35,617 nt of DNA from JBMOLK01 sp049325575 (GTDB lineage: Bacteria > Bacillota > Clostridia > Acetivibrionales > Acetivibrionaceae). The notes under the pieces were generated by a model, which was given only the letters and a program-made list of their open reading frames with translations, ran no database searches and was not told the origin of the DNA. Position numbers and translations under genes: made by a program. This document shows, piece by piece, positions 1-5,648 of the stretch. Numbering within the stretch: the stretch's first letter is position 1; every line of letters begins with the position of its first letter. The DNA lies in contig JBMOLK010000307.1 in the NCBI GenBank assembly GCA_049325575.1, positions 1 through 35,617 on the forward strand, read 5' to 3'.

Positions 1-252
1 ATGGAGATCGGCTGCATGGAGATCGGCTCCACGGAGGTTGGCTGCACGGAGGTTGGCTGCATGGAGGTTGGCTCCATGGAGATCGGCTTCATGGAGATCG
101 GCTCCATGGAGGTTGGCTCCACGGAGATCGGCTCCATGGAGATCGGCTTCACTTTTCTCTACAGCTTCTTTAATGTTGGTATATTTGCCAGCTTCAATAA
201 TTACTTTGCCGGTAAAACGATTTATAATTTCTGGATTACCTTTTTCTATCAT
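1..252 (-). CDS. pentapeptide-repeat protein, partial (runs off the left edge)
   Basis: Read on the minus strand this is an 84-codon open frame starting at ATG 252-250, behind a strong AAAGGAG site. Residues 1-34 are non-repetitive (starts MIEKGNPEII). Residues 35-84 are ten consecutive pentapeptides of the form A(D/N)L(H/R)x, such as ADLHG and ANLRA, the signature of right-handed quadrilateral beta-helix proteins. The 15-bp tandem DNA repeat at 1-150 is simply the coding sequence of these units, and the opposite strand is open only because of that periodicity. The frame is still open at position 1. If the window is circular it would continue into 35617 as HIQR and stop. Some pentapeptide proteins mimic DNA and bind gyrase, but nothing here proves that role. 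It is the last gene of the early minus-strand operon in this window. Confidence 0.85.
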   Translation of the reverse strand, partial: MIEKGNPEIINRFTGKVIIEAGKYTNIKEAVEKSEADLHGADLRGANLHGADLHEADLHGANLHAANLRAANLRGADLHAADLH

Positions 253-285
253 AACGCTCCTTTCAATTTCATCCTTTTCTTACTC

Positions 286-693
286 TTATAACTTTGCTTC
301 CTCTAAGGTCTGTAAAATTTCTTCAGCCTTATACTCTATATCTCCGATATATGCTTTTGCTGCTGGATCGATATATCTCTGAATATTGCAAATGAGGCGA
401 TGAATTGTATTCCCACATGTCCCTTTGGGCACAATAGCTATCAAATGTTTATCGGTTAATTCAAGAAAAATAGATTTCCATAAATGTCTATCCACGCCAT
501 AGACATGAATTTTTTTAGGACCTAAAAATATAGGATTGCCCCATAGCTTAAAACGAGGCTCATTTATACGTCCAAAAATTGAATTAATCCAATGGTCAAA
601 AGTCTCTTTGCTTAAAGGTTCTTTAAATTTTATTGTTACAGGGGAACCAATTAATTTTTGAAATTGACCAGTAAAACGATTTAGTATCTTCAT
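286..693 (-). CDS. conserved-looking phage early protein of unknown function
   Basis: A 135-residue soluble protein starting MKILNRF. I chose ATG 693 over an in-frame start 24 bp upstream because it sits behind GAGGAG and overlaps the TGA of the preceding gene as ATGA. The sequence is rich in aromatic residues and Trp (HWINSIF, KLWGNPIF, HLWKSIF), with a C-terminal Lys/Glu helix. I recognise no family, catalytic motif or membrane segment. It lies in a tight chain of overlapping small genes between the divergent promoter and the pentapeptide gene, so it is probably an early host-takeover or regulatory protein (inference). Confidence 0.7.
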   Translation of the reverse strand: MKILNRFTGQFQKLIGSPVTIKFKEPLSKETFDHWINSIFGRINEPRFKLWGNPIFLGPKKIHVYGVDRHLWKSIFLELTDKHLIAIVPKGTCGNTIHRLICNIQRYIDPAAKAYIGDIEYKAEEILQTLEEAKL

Positions 694-893
694 AACACTC
701 CTCTTCTCCCCCCGCAAACCTTAGCCATATGCCTATCTGAAAAAGTTGCATTGTTAAATATTTCGTCATTTGATAAGACTTTCTTTTCAGCTATAGGATA
801 CATGGGCTTTTTGCAGGGAACTTTTAATTTACAATCGAAATGTGGATTGCCGTTAATAAGACATTTCTTACAGACGGGAAATTTATTGTTCAC
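690..893 (-). CDS. small Cys-rich protein, possible zinc finger
   Basis: A 67-residue protein with a likely GTG start at 893. That start overlaps the TGA of the upstream gene as GTGA and has AAGGCAGG just before it; an in-frame GTG at 914 is less well placed. Cys8, Cys11, Cys21 and Cys27 (CKKC followed by C-x5-C) look like a Zn-binding knuckle, and another Cys lies near the C terminus. Its stop overlaps the next start as ATGA, so the three neighbours are translationally coupled. The family is not recognised. The small size and Cys pattern fit a phage early regulatory or DNA-interacting protein, but that is inference. Confidence 0.6.
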   Translation of the reverse strand: MNNKFPVCKKCLINGNPHFDCKLKVPCKKPMYPIAEKKVLSNDEIFNNATFSDRHMAKVCGGRRGVL

Positions 894-1150
894 CCTGCCT
901 TCTTCTTTTCCCACTTTGTTTTCTTTTCCTCAATAAACCGTATGGCTTCCTCTTTAGTCAGTTGCCTTGCGAAAGCTGATCCCCTCTGGCTGTCTTTCTC
1001 AAGTTTCCTCAAATAAGCCAGGACCGTATCGAGAAAATAGGAACGAGGCCGAGTCCTATTACCCATCGCTTTAGCATGACGGGAAATGAAGCCGGGATTG
1101 AGTTTCAAGACTTGGATAAGATATTGGTCGTCTATCCGTGTGTTATCCAT
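890..1150 (-). CDS. small basic early phage protein, unknown function
   Basis: An 86-residue, strongly charged protein (starts MDNTRIDDQY, ends in a Lys-rich EKKKAG tail). The predicted composition is helical, with an LAYLRKLEKDSQRG stretch and no membrane segment or Cys motif. The start codon lies inside the end of the preceding gene (8-bp overlap) and its stop overlaps the next start, which supports it as a real member of the early chain. The short helical N-terminal half (residues 10-45) could be a helix-turn-helix, but the motif is too weak to claim. Confidence 0.6.
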   Translation of the reverse strand: MDNTRIDDQYLIQVLKLNPGFISRHAKAMGNRTRPRSYFLDTVLAYLRKLEKDSQRGSAFARQLTKEEAIRFIEEKKTKWEKKKAG

Positions 1151-1346
1151 CGATTTTCTCTATTGTTATCTTCAATCCATAACCACAAATAGGGCATCTA
1201 TACTGATTACTTTTGTGCCTTTCATAGAAGTCTGCAATCTTGCACTTAGAATTGTGGTATTTGTGATGCGAGGTTTTAGGCTTGAAAAATATATCGCATT
1301 TTGGATATGTGCATTTCTGTTCCGGATAGTCCTTAAATTGCCTCAT
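1143..1346 (-). CDS. small zinc-ribbon-like protein
   Basis: A 67-residue protein with two Cys pairs, KCTYPKC (C12/C17) and CPIC (C51/C54), plus a His-rich central segment (SHHKYHNSKC). This resembles small Zn-binding proteins that carry a C-x4-C/H knuckle and a C-terminal CPxCG ribbon. It probably binds nucleic acid (inference from the Zn pattern). It sits second in the early minus-strand operon and overlaps the next gene by 8 bp. The Shine-Dalgarno site is weak (GGGG 9-12 bases upstream). Confidence 0.6.
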   Translation of the reverse strand: MRQFKDYPEQKCTYPKCDIFFKPKTSHHKYHNSKCKIADFYERHKSNQYRCPICGYGLKITIEKIDG

Positions 1347-1405
1347 AAATAAGCCCCAAATTGCGTAAAACGGGTTGAAACGGATTTATTCGACCTTGGC
1401 ATCAT

Positions 1406-1675
1406 CTAAACCTCTTTTTTGTAAAATGTACTCTTTAGTGGAGGAGTTAATATTTTAGGTTTTAGTGGGGAGGCAGGATTTGGAGTTTTCCTTACCTGCA
1501 CGGGTATACTTGGCTGTTGGGCCGACCCTACCCTGTACATAGGCTGCGTCTTCTCGTGAATAGTAGCTACTGAGGAAGTACTGACAACTAAAAGTACCTC
1601 CCTATCCACTACACTTTCGCCACTCCCCACTTTAGTTTTATTGTTTTTTACTACCATAGTTTTATCTAACACCAT
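1406..1675 (-). CDS. first gene of the early operon, unknown low-complexity protein
   Basis: An 89-residue protein starting MVLDKTMVVKNN behind an AAAAGGT site. It lies about 150 bp downstream of the promoter described at 1829-1857, where a lambdoid phage would place cro. It shows no helix-turn-helix. The composition is Ser/Thr/Val/Pro-rich, suggesting a partly disordered protein, with PxxP-type segments (KTPNPASPLKP) and a Lys-rich end. A gap of about 60 bp separates it from the next gene. The reading frame may be genuine, but evidence beyond position and ribosome-binding site is thin. Confidence 0.45.
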   Translation of the reverse strand: MVLDKTMVVKNNKTKVGSGESVVDREVLLVVSTSSVATIHEKTQPMYRVGSAQQPSIPVQVRKTPNPASPLKPKILTPPLKSTFYKKEV

Positions 1676-1746
1676 ACCTTTTCTGTCTTGACTAAACTTG
1701 ACATAAGTTTTGAAATATAGAAATGAGGGATAGAGGAAGGCACCTG

Positions 1747-1819
1747 GTTAAAGGGAAATTGACAGGTAAAAACACCTTCCCCTTCCCCGCTTTGTTTTTT
1801 ATGTAAATTCCCTTTAACC
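1747..1819 (-). promoter_or_regulatory. structured 5' leader of the early transcript
   Basis: GGTTAAAGGGAA (1747-1758) and TTCCCTTTAACC (1808-1819) are perfect 12-bp inverted repeats 49 bp apart. A transcript from the 1829-1857 promoter would start near 1822, so this hairpin would be the first thing transcribed. Inside it, AGGTG-TTTT-TACCT can form a second hairpin, next to a G/A-rich run. It may be a riboregulator, an antitermination element or a second operator; the sequence does not decide. Confidence 0.5.
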
Positions 1820-1828
1820 ATCAGAAAT

Positions 1829-1857
1829 AGAATAAACCTGACAGTTTAATTTGTCAA
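1829..1857 (-). promoter_or_regulatory. early minus-strand promoter (PR-like)
   Basis: On the minus strand TTGACA (1857-1852) is separated by exactly 17 bp from TATTCT (1834-1829). The -35 is perfect and the -10 matches 4 of 6. It faces the early genes at 1675 and below, diverges from the repressor, and its -35 touches the inverted repeat at 1857-1882, so it is likely repressor-controlled. Confidence 0.65.
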
Positions 1858-1882
1858 ATAAATTCTTTTTATAGAATTTATT
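1857..1882. promoter_or_regulatory. candidate repressor operator (inverted repeat)
   Basis: AATAAATTC (1857-1865) and GAATTTATT (1874-1882) form a perfect 9-bp inverted repeat around an 8-bp centre, adjoining the -35 of the early promoter. TGACAGGT also occurs twice in the same region (about 1760-1767 and 1891-1898) as a second candidate binding motif. Position and symmetry suit binding by the repressor encoded at 2019-2339. No biochemical evidence is visible. Confidence 0.5.
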
Positions 1883-2018
1883 AGTTAAAGTGACAGGTTA
1901 AGATTGTAATCTATTGCTTTCATTGACAAATATCAAGGCTATACAAAAAATAGTAATATTTAGGATAATATTGGGTATGACATTTCCAGATATGGCAGGG
2001 GAATTAATTAGGATCTTG

Positions 2019-2339
2019 ATGAATGAAAATATTTTAAAAAAAGTCGGCAAAAATCTTGCTCGTATTATTGACGAAAGAGGCATGAAGAATTATGAATTTG
2101 CCTACAAGATTAAAATTAGTCCACAACATATGAGTGCTATTGTCAATGGAAAGAGCAATTTAAGTTTAAAGAAATTAGGAATGATATGCGATGTCTTAGG
2201 CATTGACCCTATTGTTTTATTTGAGAAAGAGAAAAAACCAGAAGAGGAATTGGCAAGGAGCATTTCAAAAATAATACTTAAATTAATTGAGCCCTCTAAG
2301 GACATAAAAATCAAAAAGAGAAAGAAGGTGAAGCAATGA
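2019..2339 (+). CDS. XRE/CI-type lysogeny repressor
   Basis: A 106-residue DNA-binding protein. A helix-turn-helix of the HTH_3/XRE type occupies roughly residues 8-65: the core is VGKNLARIIDERG, then FAYKIKISPQHMSAIVNGKS, then LSLKKLGMICDVLGI. The C terminus is a Lys-rich tail. I chose ATG 2019 because AGGA lies 5 bases upstream; in-frame starts at 1914, 1977 and 1992 lack a convincing site. There is no S24/LexA-like protease domain, so RecA-stimulated self-cleavage of the lambda CI type is not expected, and induction must work another way or need an antirepressor. It is the first gene of the plus-strand lysogeny cassette, diverges from the early operon, and overlaps the lipoprotein start as ATGA. 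Confidence 0.85.
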   Translation: MNENILKKVGKNLARIIDERGMKNYEFAYKIKISPQHMSAIVNGKSNLSLKKLGMICDVLGIDPIVLFEKEKKPEEELARSISKIILKLIEPSKDIKIKKRKKVKQ

Positions 2340-2500
2340 AATCTATTATCTTATTGTTATTATTGTTAAGTGCTGGTTGCGCTGCGGGGGCCGCTACTGT
2401 TGGATATGCAGCAAAAGCCTCTACTTGTGACAATCTTTCATCAGATGGGCTTAAAAATGTTAGTGATACAATAAAAGGGCAAGTGATTAGTGACCTTTAA
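2336..2500 (+). CDS. small predicted lipoprotein in the lysogeny cassette (apparently truncated by an in-frame TAA)
   Basis: A 54-residue protein: a short basic start (MKS), a run of Ile/Leu, then LLSAGC with the lipobox Cys at residue 15, followed by AAGAAT. It has an AAGAAGGTG site and ATGA overlap with the repressor stop. The product would be a 40-residue lipid-anchored periplasmic peptide. In the same frame, after TAA 2498-2500, another 26 sense codons (KDGKLKSDNE onward, ending KKEGYVK) run to a TAA whose last base is the A of the integrase ATG. The original gene was therefore probably 2336-2581 (81 residues) and this copy is interrupted. Prophage lipoproteins expressed with the repressor often block superinfection; that role is inference. 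Confidence 0.7.
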   Translation: MKSIILLLLLLSAGCAAGAATVGYAAKASTCDNLSSDGLKNVSDTIKGQVISDL

Positions 2501-2580
2501 AAAGATGGAAAGTTGAAGTCAGACAATGAAATATATCAGTTCATACTTGAAAAGCTTAAGAAGGAAGGATATGTCAAGTA

Positions 2581-3591
2581 ATGCCCTACAAACGAGGCCG
2601 TATCTGGTATATCGACATCTATATAAACGGACAAAGGTTCAGGCGTGCAATATCAAAGAGTCTGAAAAAGGCAGAGGAAGTAGAAGAAGAGCTCAAATGG
2701 AAAATCAAGCGTAAACAATTAAGATTAGAGAACATAAAGAACCCTGTCCATTTTGATTTCATAGCAAGGAAATATCTATTTTACTGCAAGAGCATTAAGT
2801 CAAAAAGGACTTATCAGCTTGAGGATACAGATTATAAAAAACACATAGAACCTATTTTTGGTGAATATATACTTGATGACATCAACAATGAGTCTTTGCT
2901 TAAATATCAAGCAGTGAAGAAAGAACAAGGCTATTCAAACAGGACAGTTAATATCCACATCGGCCTTATAAGAAAGATTGTGAATTACGCCAAAGATCAC
3001 GGCTACGGATCCGAACTCAGTTTAAAATATCCTATGCTTCCTGAATCAGAAAAAGTTCATGCGTTTCTTACACCAGATGAAGTTAAAAGATTCCTTAAAG
3101 CATTCTCTGATAATCTGACCTATAAGCGCATCCTTTTTGGTTTTGCTACCGGTATGAGGCCGGCAGAGCTTGCTTATCTGTCATGGCCTGATATAGATTT
3201 TGAAATGAAAATGGCAAAGGTAACATCAAAGCCCCCATTTTGGATTATAAAAACGAAACAGGAAAGAGTGATACCCTTGAATAAAATAGCATTGAAAATA
3301 TTGAAAGAACTTTATCAATACGCAAAAAGTAAATGGGTGTTCTCAAATAATGATAGACCGGTATTAAATGTAAGGCGAGCAATAGATAGTGCAAGAATAA
3401 AGGCGGGCATAGAGAAAAAGATAACTCCTAATATGATAAGGCACACGTTTGCTACAATAGCTCTGATGAAAGGTGCAGATTTGAAAAGTGTACAGGAATT
3501 GTTAGGTCACAGAGACATTAAAACTACAATGAGGTATACTCATGCGGTAAAAGAGCAGTTGAGAAAGACAGTTGACATGATTAAGCTGTGA
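2581..3591 (+). CDS. int: tyrosine-recombinase integrase
   Basis: A 336-residue phage integrase that would catalyse site-specific integration and excision. Residues 1-45 are an N-terminal arm-type DNA-binding segment (MPYKRGRIWYIDIYINGQRF). A SAM-like core-binding region covers about 55-150, and the catalytic domain about 155-336. Visible catalytic residues are Arg193 (GMRPAEL), Lys224 or Lys226 in the beta-hairpin, Arg287 (MIRHTFAT), His310 (LLGHRDI) and Tyr319 (TMRYTHA). The usual first His of the H-x-x-R box is Asn284 here. It starts directly in the stop of the preceding frame (TAATG), and the candidate attP lies about 400 bp downstream, the normal arrangement. Confidence 0.95.
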   Translation: MPYKRGRIWYIDIYINGQRFRRAISKSLKKAEEVEEELKWKIKRKQLRLENIKNPVHFDFIARKYLFYCKSIKSKRTYQLEDTDYKKHIEPIFGEYILDDINNESLLKYQAVKKEQGYSNRTVNIHIGLIRKIVNYAKDHGYGSELSLKYPMLPESEKVHAFLTPDEVKRFLKAFSDNLTYKRILFGFATGMRPAELAYLSWPDIDFEMKMAKVTSKPPFWIIKTKQERVIPLNKIALKILKELYQYAKSKWVFSNNDRPVLNVRRAIDSARIKAGIEKKITPNMIRHTFATIALMKGADLKSVQELLGHRDIKTTMRYTHAVKEQLRKTVDMIKL

Positions 3592-3823
3592 AAGAATCGA
3601 AATTTACTTTTTGGAAAGAATATTTTTTACTGTAAAGAGTTCTATCAAATTGATAGACTTCTATCCGTTTTTTATCAATCCAATGTTTTAAGCTTTTATA
3701 TAATTGCTTTAAAAAGTGCTGTCTTCCAAAAGGTAAAACAATATAAAATATTTGGCATTGCTTTAAAGAATTAAAATATCGTGAAACTTGTCCGCATAGT
3801 TTATCAATCTTATCTAAATTCAT
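3581..3823 (-). CDS. doubtful small ORF downstream of the integrase
   Basis: An 80-codon frame (MNLDKIDKLCGQVSRYF...) antisense to the integrase tail, with an 11-bp overlap. The composition is protein-like (Lys, Tyr and Phe in helical spacing, WIDKKRIEVYQF), but there is no recognisable motif and no Shine-Dalgarno site before the ATG. It may be a small accessory gene between int and attP, or a chance frame in AT-rich DNA. Confidence 0.3.
   Translation of the reverse strand: MNLDKIDKLCGQVSRYFNSLKQCQIFYIVLPFGRQHFLKQLYKSLKHWIDKKRIEVYQFDRTLYSKKYSFQKVNFDSFTA
3641..3657. terminator. weak hairpin after the integrase gene
   Basis: TCTATCA-AAT-TGATAGA is a perfect 7-bp stem with a 3-base loop, 50 bp past the int stop. 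A run of six T follows only after about 13 further bases, so it is at best a weak intrinsic terminator for the plus-strand cassette. Confidence 0.3.
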
Positions 3824-3854
3824 ACTCTGAGGGGTAAGGATGTCAAGAGTATTG

Positions 3855-3867
3855 TTGTGTCCAAAAC
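3855..3867 (+). repeat. possible left terminal inverted repeat of an IS-like unit
   Basis: TTGTGTCCAAAAC matches the reverse complement of 5649-5661 (TTATGTCCCAAAC) at 11 of 13 positions. The distal copy lies 15 bp after the transposase remnant stop, as expected for an IS end. If real, the unit would span about 1.8 kb and enclose the att core, methyltransferase and RNA-like element. A 13-bp match is short, so this is tentative. Confidence 0.3.
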
Positions 3868-3989
3868 GGGGCTTATAGTTAGAAAAAGATAATCAAATTT
3901 AAAATAAATTAGGTTATTATAGTATATGACCTATTTTCCTAAATGCTTGAAATTACTATGAAATGATAGCTTTTTATTTTTATCTTTAC

Positions 3990-4036
3990 CGCTTGGGGTG
4001 CGAGTGGTCGGCAGTTCAAATCTGCTCGCCCCGACC
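3990..4036 (+). other. candidate attP core: 3' part of tRNA-Pro(GGG)
   Basis: This segment matches the tRNA-Pro(GGG) fold from the anticodon loop to the 3' end. It comprises loop TTGGGGT (3993-3999), 3' anticodon strand GCGAG, variable TGGTC, T-stem GGCAG / loop TTCAAAT / CTGCT (4010-4026), 3' acceptor strand CGCCCCG (4027-4033), and A4034 followed by CC. No D-arm or 5' acceptor strand precedes it (the DNA there is AT-rich), so it is not a functional tRNA. A 3' tRNA fragment beside an integrase is the classical attachment site that restores the host tRNA after integration. Confidence 0.8.
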
Positions 4037-4085
4037 TACTGTATCAAAAGTTTACAAATAAAATAACAAAAGGCTATAAAAATAA

Positions 4086-4107
4086 ATGTGACTAAGATGT
4101 GACTACG
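4086..4107 (+). repeat. tandem 11-bp repeat, candidate integrase arm sites
   Basis: ATGTGACTAAG (4086-4096) is followed immediately by ATGTGACTACG (4097-4107), 10 of 11 bases identical. The pair lies about 50 bp from the tRNA-Pro att core on the side away from int. Paired short direct repeats flanking attP are typical arm-type sites bound by the integrase N-terminal domain. The second copy runs into the stop of the nuclease remnant at 4103. Confidence 0.45.
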
Positions 4108-4270
4108 ATATTACTTCTTTATAAATTAAGTATTCTGTTAATCCAAGTGGTTTCTTTCTGTACTGCTTGAAATATTGTTCTTCTACCCAATCAACAACCG
4201 GGCTATGAGGTAAATCTTCTTTAGGATGGCTTTTAAAATATTCTTTTATTAGGTCGCTGATAGTTGGCAC
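4103..4270 (-). pseudogene. truncated N-terminal piece of a possible restriction endonuclease
   Basis: A frame overlapping the 3' end of the methyltransferase encodes about 55 residues from GTG 4270, including TISDLIKEYF and PHSPVVDWVEEQYFK, then stops at 4103. From memory this resembles the N terminus of HNH-type restriction endonucleases encoded just after N4/N6 methyltransferases, where a pattern like HPxVVDWV is followed by an RKL/YQKG segment and a nuclease domain. Here the similarity ends after YRKKP and no nuclease domain follows. The break lies beside the att repeats, which suggests loss by recombination at or near the attachment site. It could also be a small independent protein. Confidence 0.45.
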
Positions 4271-5123
4271 TGACTTGATTGCTTTCTGGTAATTTTAATT
4301 GTCTTATTTCATCTAATATACGTTCTTTCGCTAAGTTACAATACTTACTATCTATTTCAATGCCTATGCCTACTCTGCCTGTTTTAATACACGCAATCAA
4401 GGTTGATCCGCTTCCAAGAAAGGGATCGAGGATAATATCTTCTTTGAAGGAAAATAGTTTTATACATCTACGTGGAAGTTCTACAGGAAAAGGTGCAGGG
4501 TGACCGATTCTTTTTTTACTTTCTCCTGAGAAGTTCCATACTCCATTAGTCCATTCCATAAAATCTTTCTTGTTAATATCTGAATGTTTTCCGGTTGCCT
4601 TTCGTCTCCATTCTTTTTTATACAGAATTACTATTACCTCAACAGGAGCTATTACGTAAGGTGCTGTAGCTGATAACCATGACCCCCATGCAGTTCTTCT
4701 TGATATATTCTGTTCATTCCAAATAATTGTAGAATGATATTTGAATCCTATTTTTTTGGCAATGCCTGTTATGTCTGCATATACGCTTTGTTGTCCACCT
4801 TTATTTTTATCAAGAGGAATGTTTAGACAAAATCGGCCAGTATTTTTAAGGAATCCAAAACATTTTGATAACCATTTCTTTGTGAAATCAAGATAGTCCT
4901 CATAAGATAGATTATCAGCATGGGAGTTATAGTGAATATCAACATTATAAGGCGGAGAAGTAACTATTAAATCTATGGAATTTTCCGGGATACAATCAGT
5001 TTTAAGTATATCTACGTTGTAAATAGAAACATGATTCTCACTAAAGAATAGGTCTTTTTTTATCTCTCTATCTTCTGTAATCATATCCATTTTAAATTTT
5101 TCCACTTTTATAATCTTTGACAA
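4233..5123 (-). CDS. DNA methyltransferase (N4-cytosine/N6-adenine, beta class)
   Basis: A 296-residue enzyme that would transfer methyl from S-adenosylmethionine to an exocyclic amino group in DNA. Catalytic motif IV is TSPPY (residues 55-59) and lies N-terminal to the AdoMet motif DPFLGSGST (233-241), the beta-class order of the N6_N4_Mtase family (Pfam PF01555). The region between (about 140-220) would contain the target-recognition part. SPPY is more usual for N4-cytosine and DPPY for N6-adenine, so N4mC is favoured without certainty. TTG 5123 is the longest start; ATG 5090 is an alternative. The gene overlaps a truncated putative nuclease frame, so it now looks like an orphan methylase that could protect phage DNA from host restriction. 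It diverges from the RNA-like element at 5159. Confidence 0.9.
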   Translation of the reverse strand: MSKIIKVEKFKMDMITEDREIKKDLFFSENHVSIYNVDILKTDCIPENSIDLIVTSPPYNVDIHYNSHADNLSYEDYLDFTKKWLSKCFGFLKNTGRFCLNIPLDKNKGGQQSVYADITGIAKKIGFKYHSTIIWNEQNISRRTAWGSWLSATAPYVIAPVEVIVILYKKEWRRKATGKHSDINKKDFMEWTNGVWNFSGESKKRIGHPAPFPVELPRRCIKLFSFKEDIILDPFLGSGSTLIACIKTGRVGIGIEIDSKYCNLAKERILDEIRQLKLPESNQVSANYQRPNKRIF

Positions 5124-5158
5124 TAGAGACTCTAATAGCTTTTTCAGGAGAATCTATA

Positions 5159-5303
5159 GGTGGAACGACAAGACCCCAAGTCTGTAATCCCTGGAGAGAT
5201 ACCAGACTTAGGGTCATGGCGATCCGCCCAATGGGGCGGGAATGGTTTCCCTGGAGGACTTTACACCCATCCCAGGCGGGGTTCGATTCCCCGGCGCTCC
5301 ACC
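5159..5303 (+). ncRNA. GC-rich multi-stem structured RNA candidate with a tRNA-like T-arm
   Basis: An island of clearly higher GC than its flanks folds into a closed set of helices. The outer stem is GGTGGAACG (5159-5167) with CGCTCCACC (5295-5303), one mismatch. Inside it are GACCCCAAGTCTG (5172-5184) with CAGACTTAGGGTC (5203-5215), one mismatch; CCGCCC/GGGCGG (5224-5239); CCTGG/CCAGG (5250-5276); and CGGGG-TTCGATT-CCCCG (5277-5293), which looks like a tRNA T-arm. Five T follow. No D-arm or anticodon arm of a normal tRNA fits. Candidates are an orphan omega/HEARO-type RNA (IscB guide RNA, often seen alone in mobile DNA), a tmRNA or tRNA remnant used as an att site, or an unknown RNA. The strand is chosen from the T-arm. 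Confidence 0.55.
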
Positions 5304-5355
5304 TTTTTCCTTTATAACAGAAAATTTATTAAAATGTCAATATGGAGCTTACAAA

Positions 5356-5634
5356 ATGAATATATTAAGGCCAGAAAAACAAGAAACAGCTATAGCAGCA
5401 TTAGTTGAAGGAGCTTCTATCCGGTCTATTGAACGTATGACTGGAATACGCCGGTTTACACGTTTGACTAATGCTTTTAGTAAAAAACTGGAAAATCTAA
5501 AAGCTGCGGTTGCTTTACATTTTGCTCATTATAATTTTGTGAGGATACACAGTAGTCTTAGGATGACTCCTGCGATGCAAGCGGGAATTACGGAGCGTCT
5601 ATGGTCAATCCGTGATTTAATGAAGGCAAATTAG
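5356..5634 (+). pseudogene. IS1-like transposase with its middle deleted in frame
   Basis: Ninety-two codons join two distant parts of one transposase family. Residues 1-30 (PEKQETAIAALVEGASIRS, then IERMTGI) are the N-terminal helix-turn-helix segment seen in proteins annotated as IS1-family transposases. From RRFTRLTNAFSKKLENL on, it is the extreme C terminus (AHYNFVRIHSSLRMTPAM...). Full-length relatives have roughly 270 residues, so about 180 residues including the DDE catalytic core are missing, yet the frame is preserved. It cannot transpose DNA, but could still bind it. A possible 13-bp terminal inverted repeat lies just after the stop. Confidence 0.75.
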
Positions 5635-5648
5635 GACACTACCTAAAA

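Noticed and set aside
1..150. Tandem repeat that could suggest a CRISPR array or microsatellite
   Set aside because: The 15-bp units are contiguous with no spacers, and on the minus strand they encode a regular pentapeptide pattern behind a proper start and ribosome site.
1..291. Plus-strand open frame over the left edge
   Set aside because: It is the antisense shadow of the pentapeptide gene and has no ribosome site or sensible start.
2498..2500. Stop-codon reassignment of TAA in this phage
   Set aside because: TAA ends many other genes here without sequence continuing in frame, so a local nonsense change is the simpler reading.
3990..4036. A functional tRNA-Pro gene
   Set aside because: Only the half from the anticodon loop to the 3' end is present; the upstream sequence does not form a D-arm or acceptor strand.
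5117..5408. Protein-coding frames across the GC-rich element
   Set aside because: They are open because of the RNA-like sequence. The encoded peptides (for example GVRFPGAPP) are typical of translated structural RNA.
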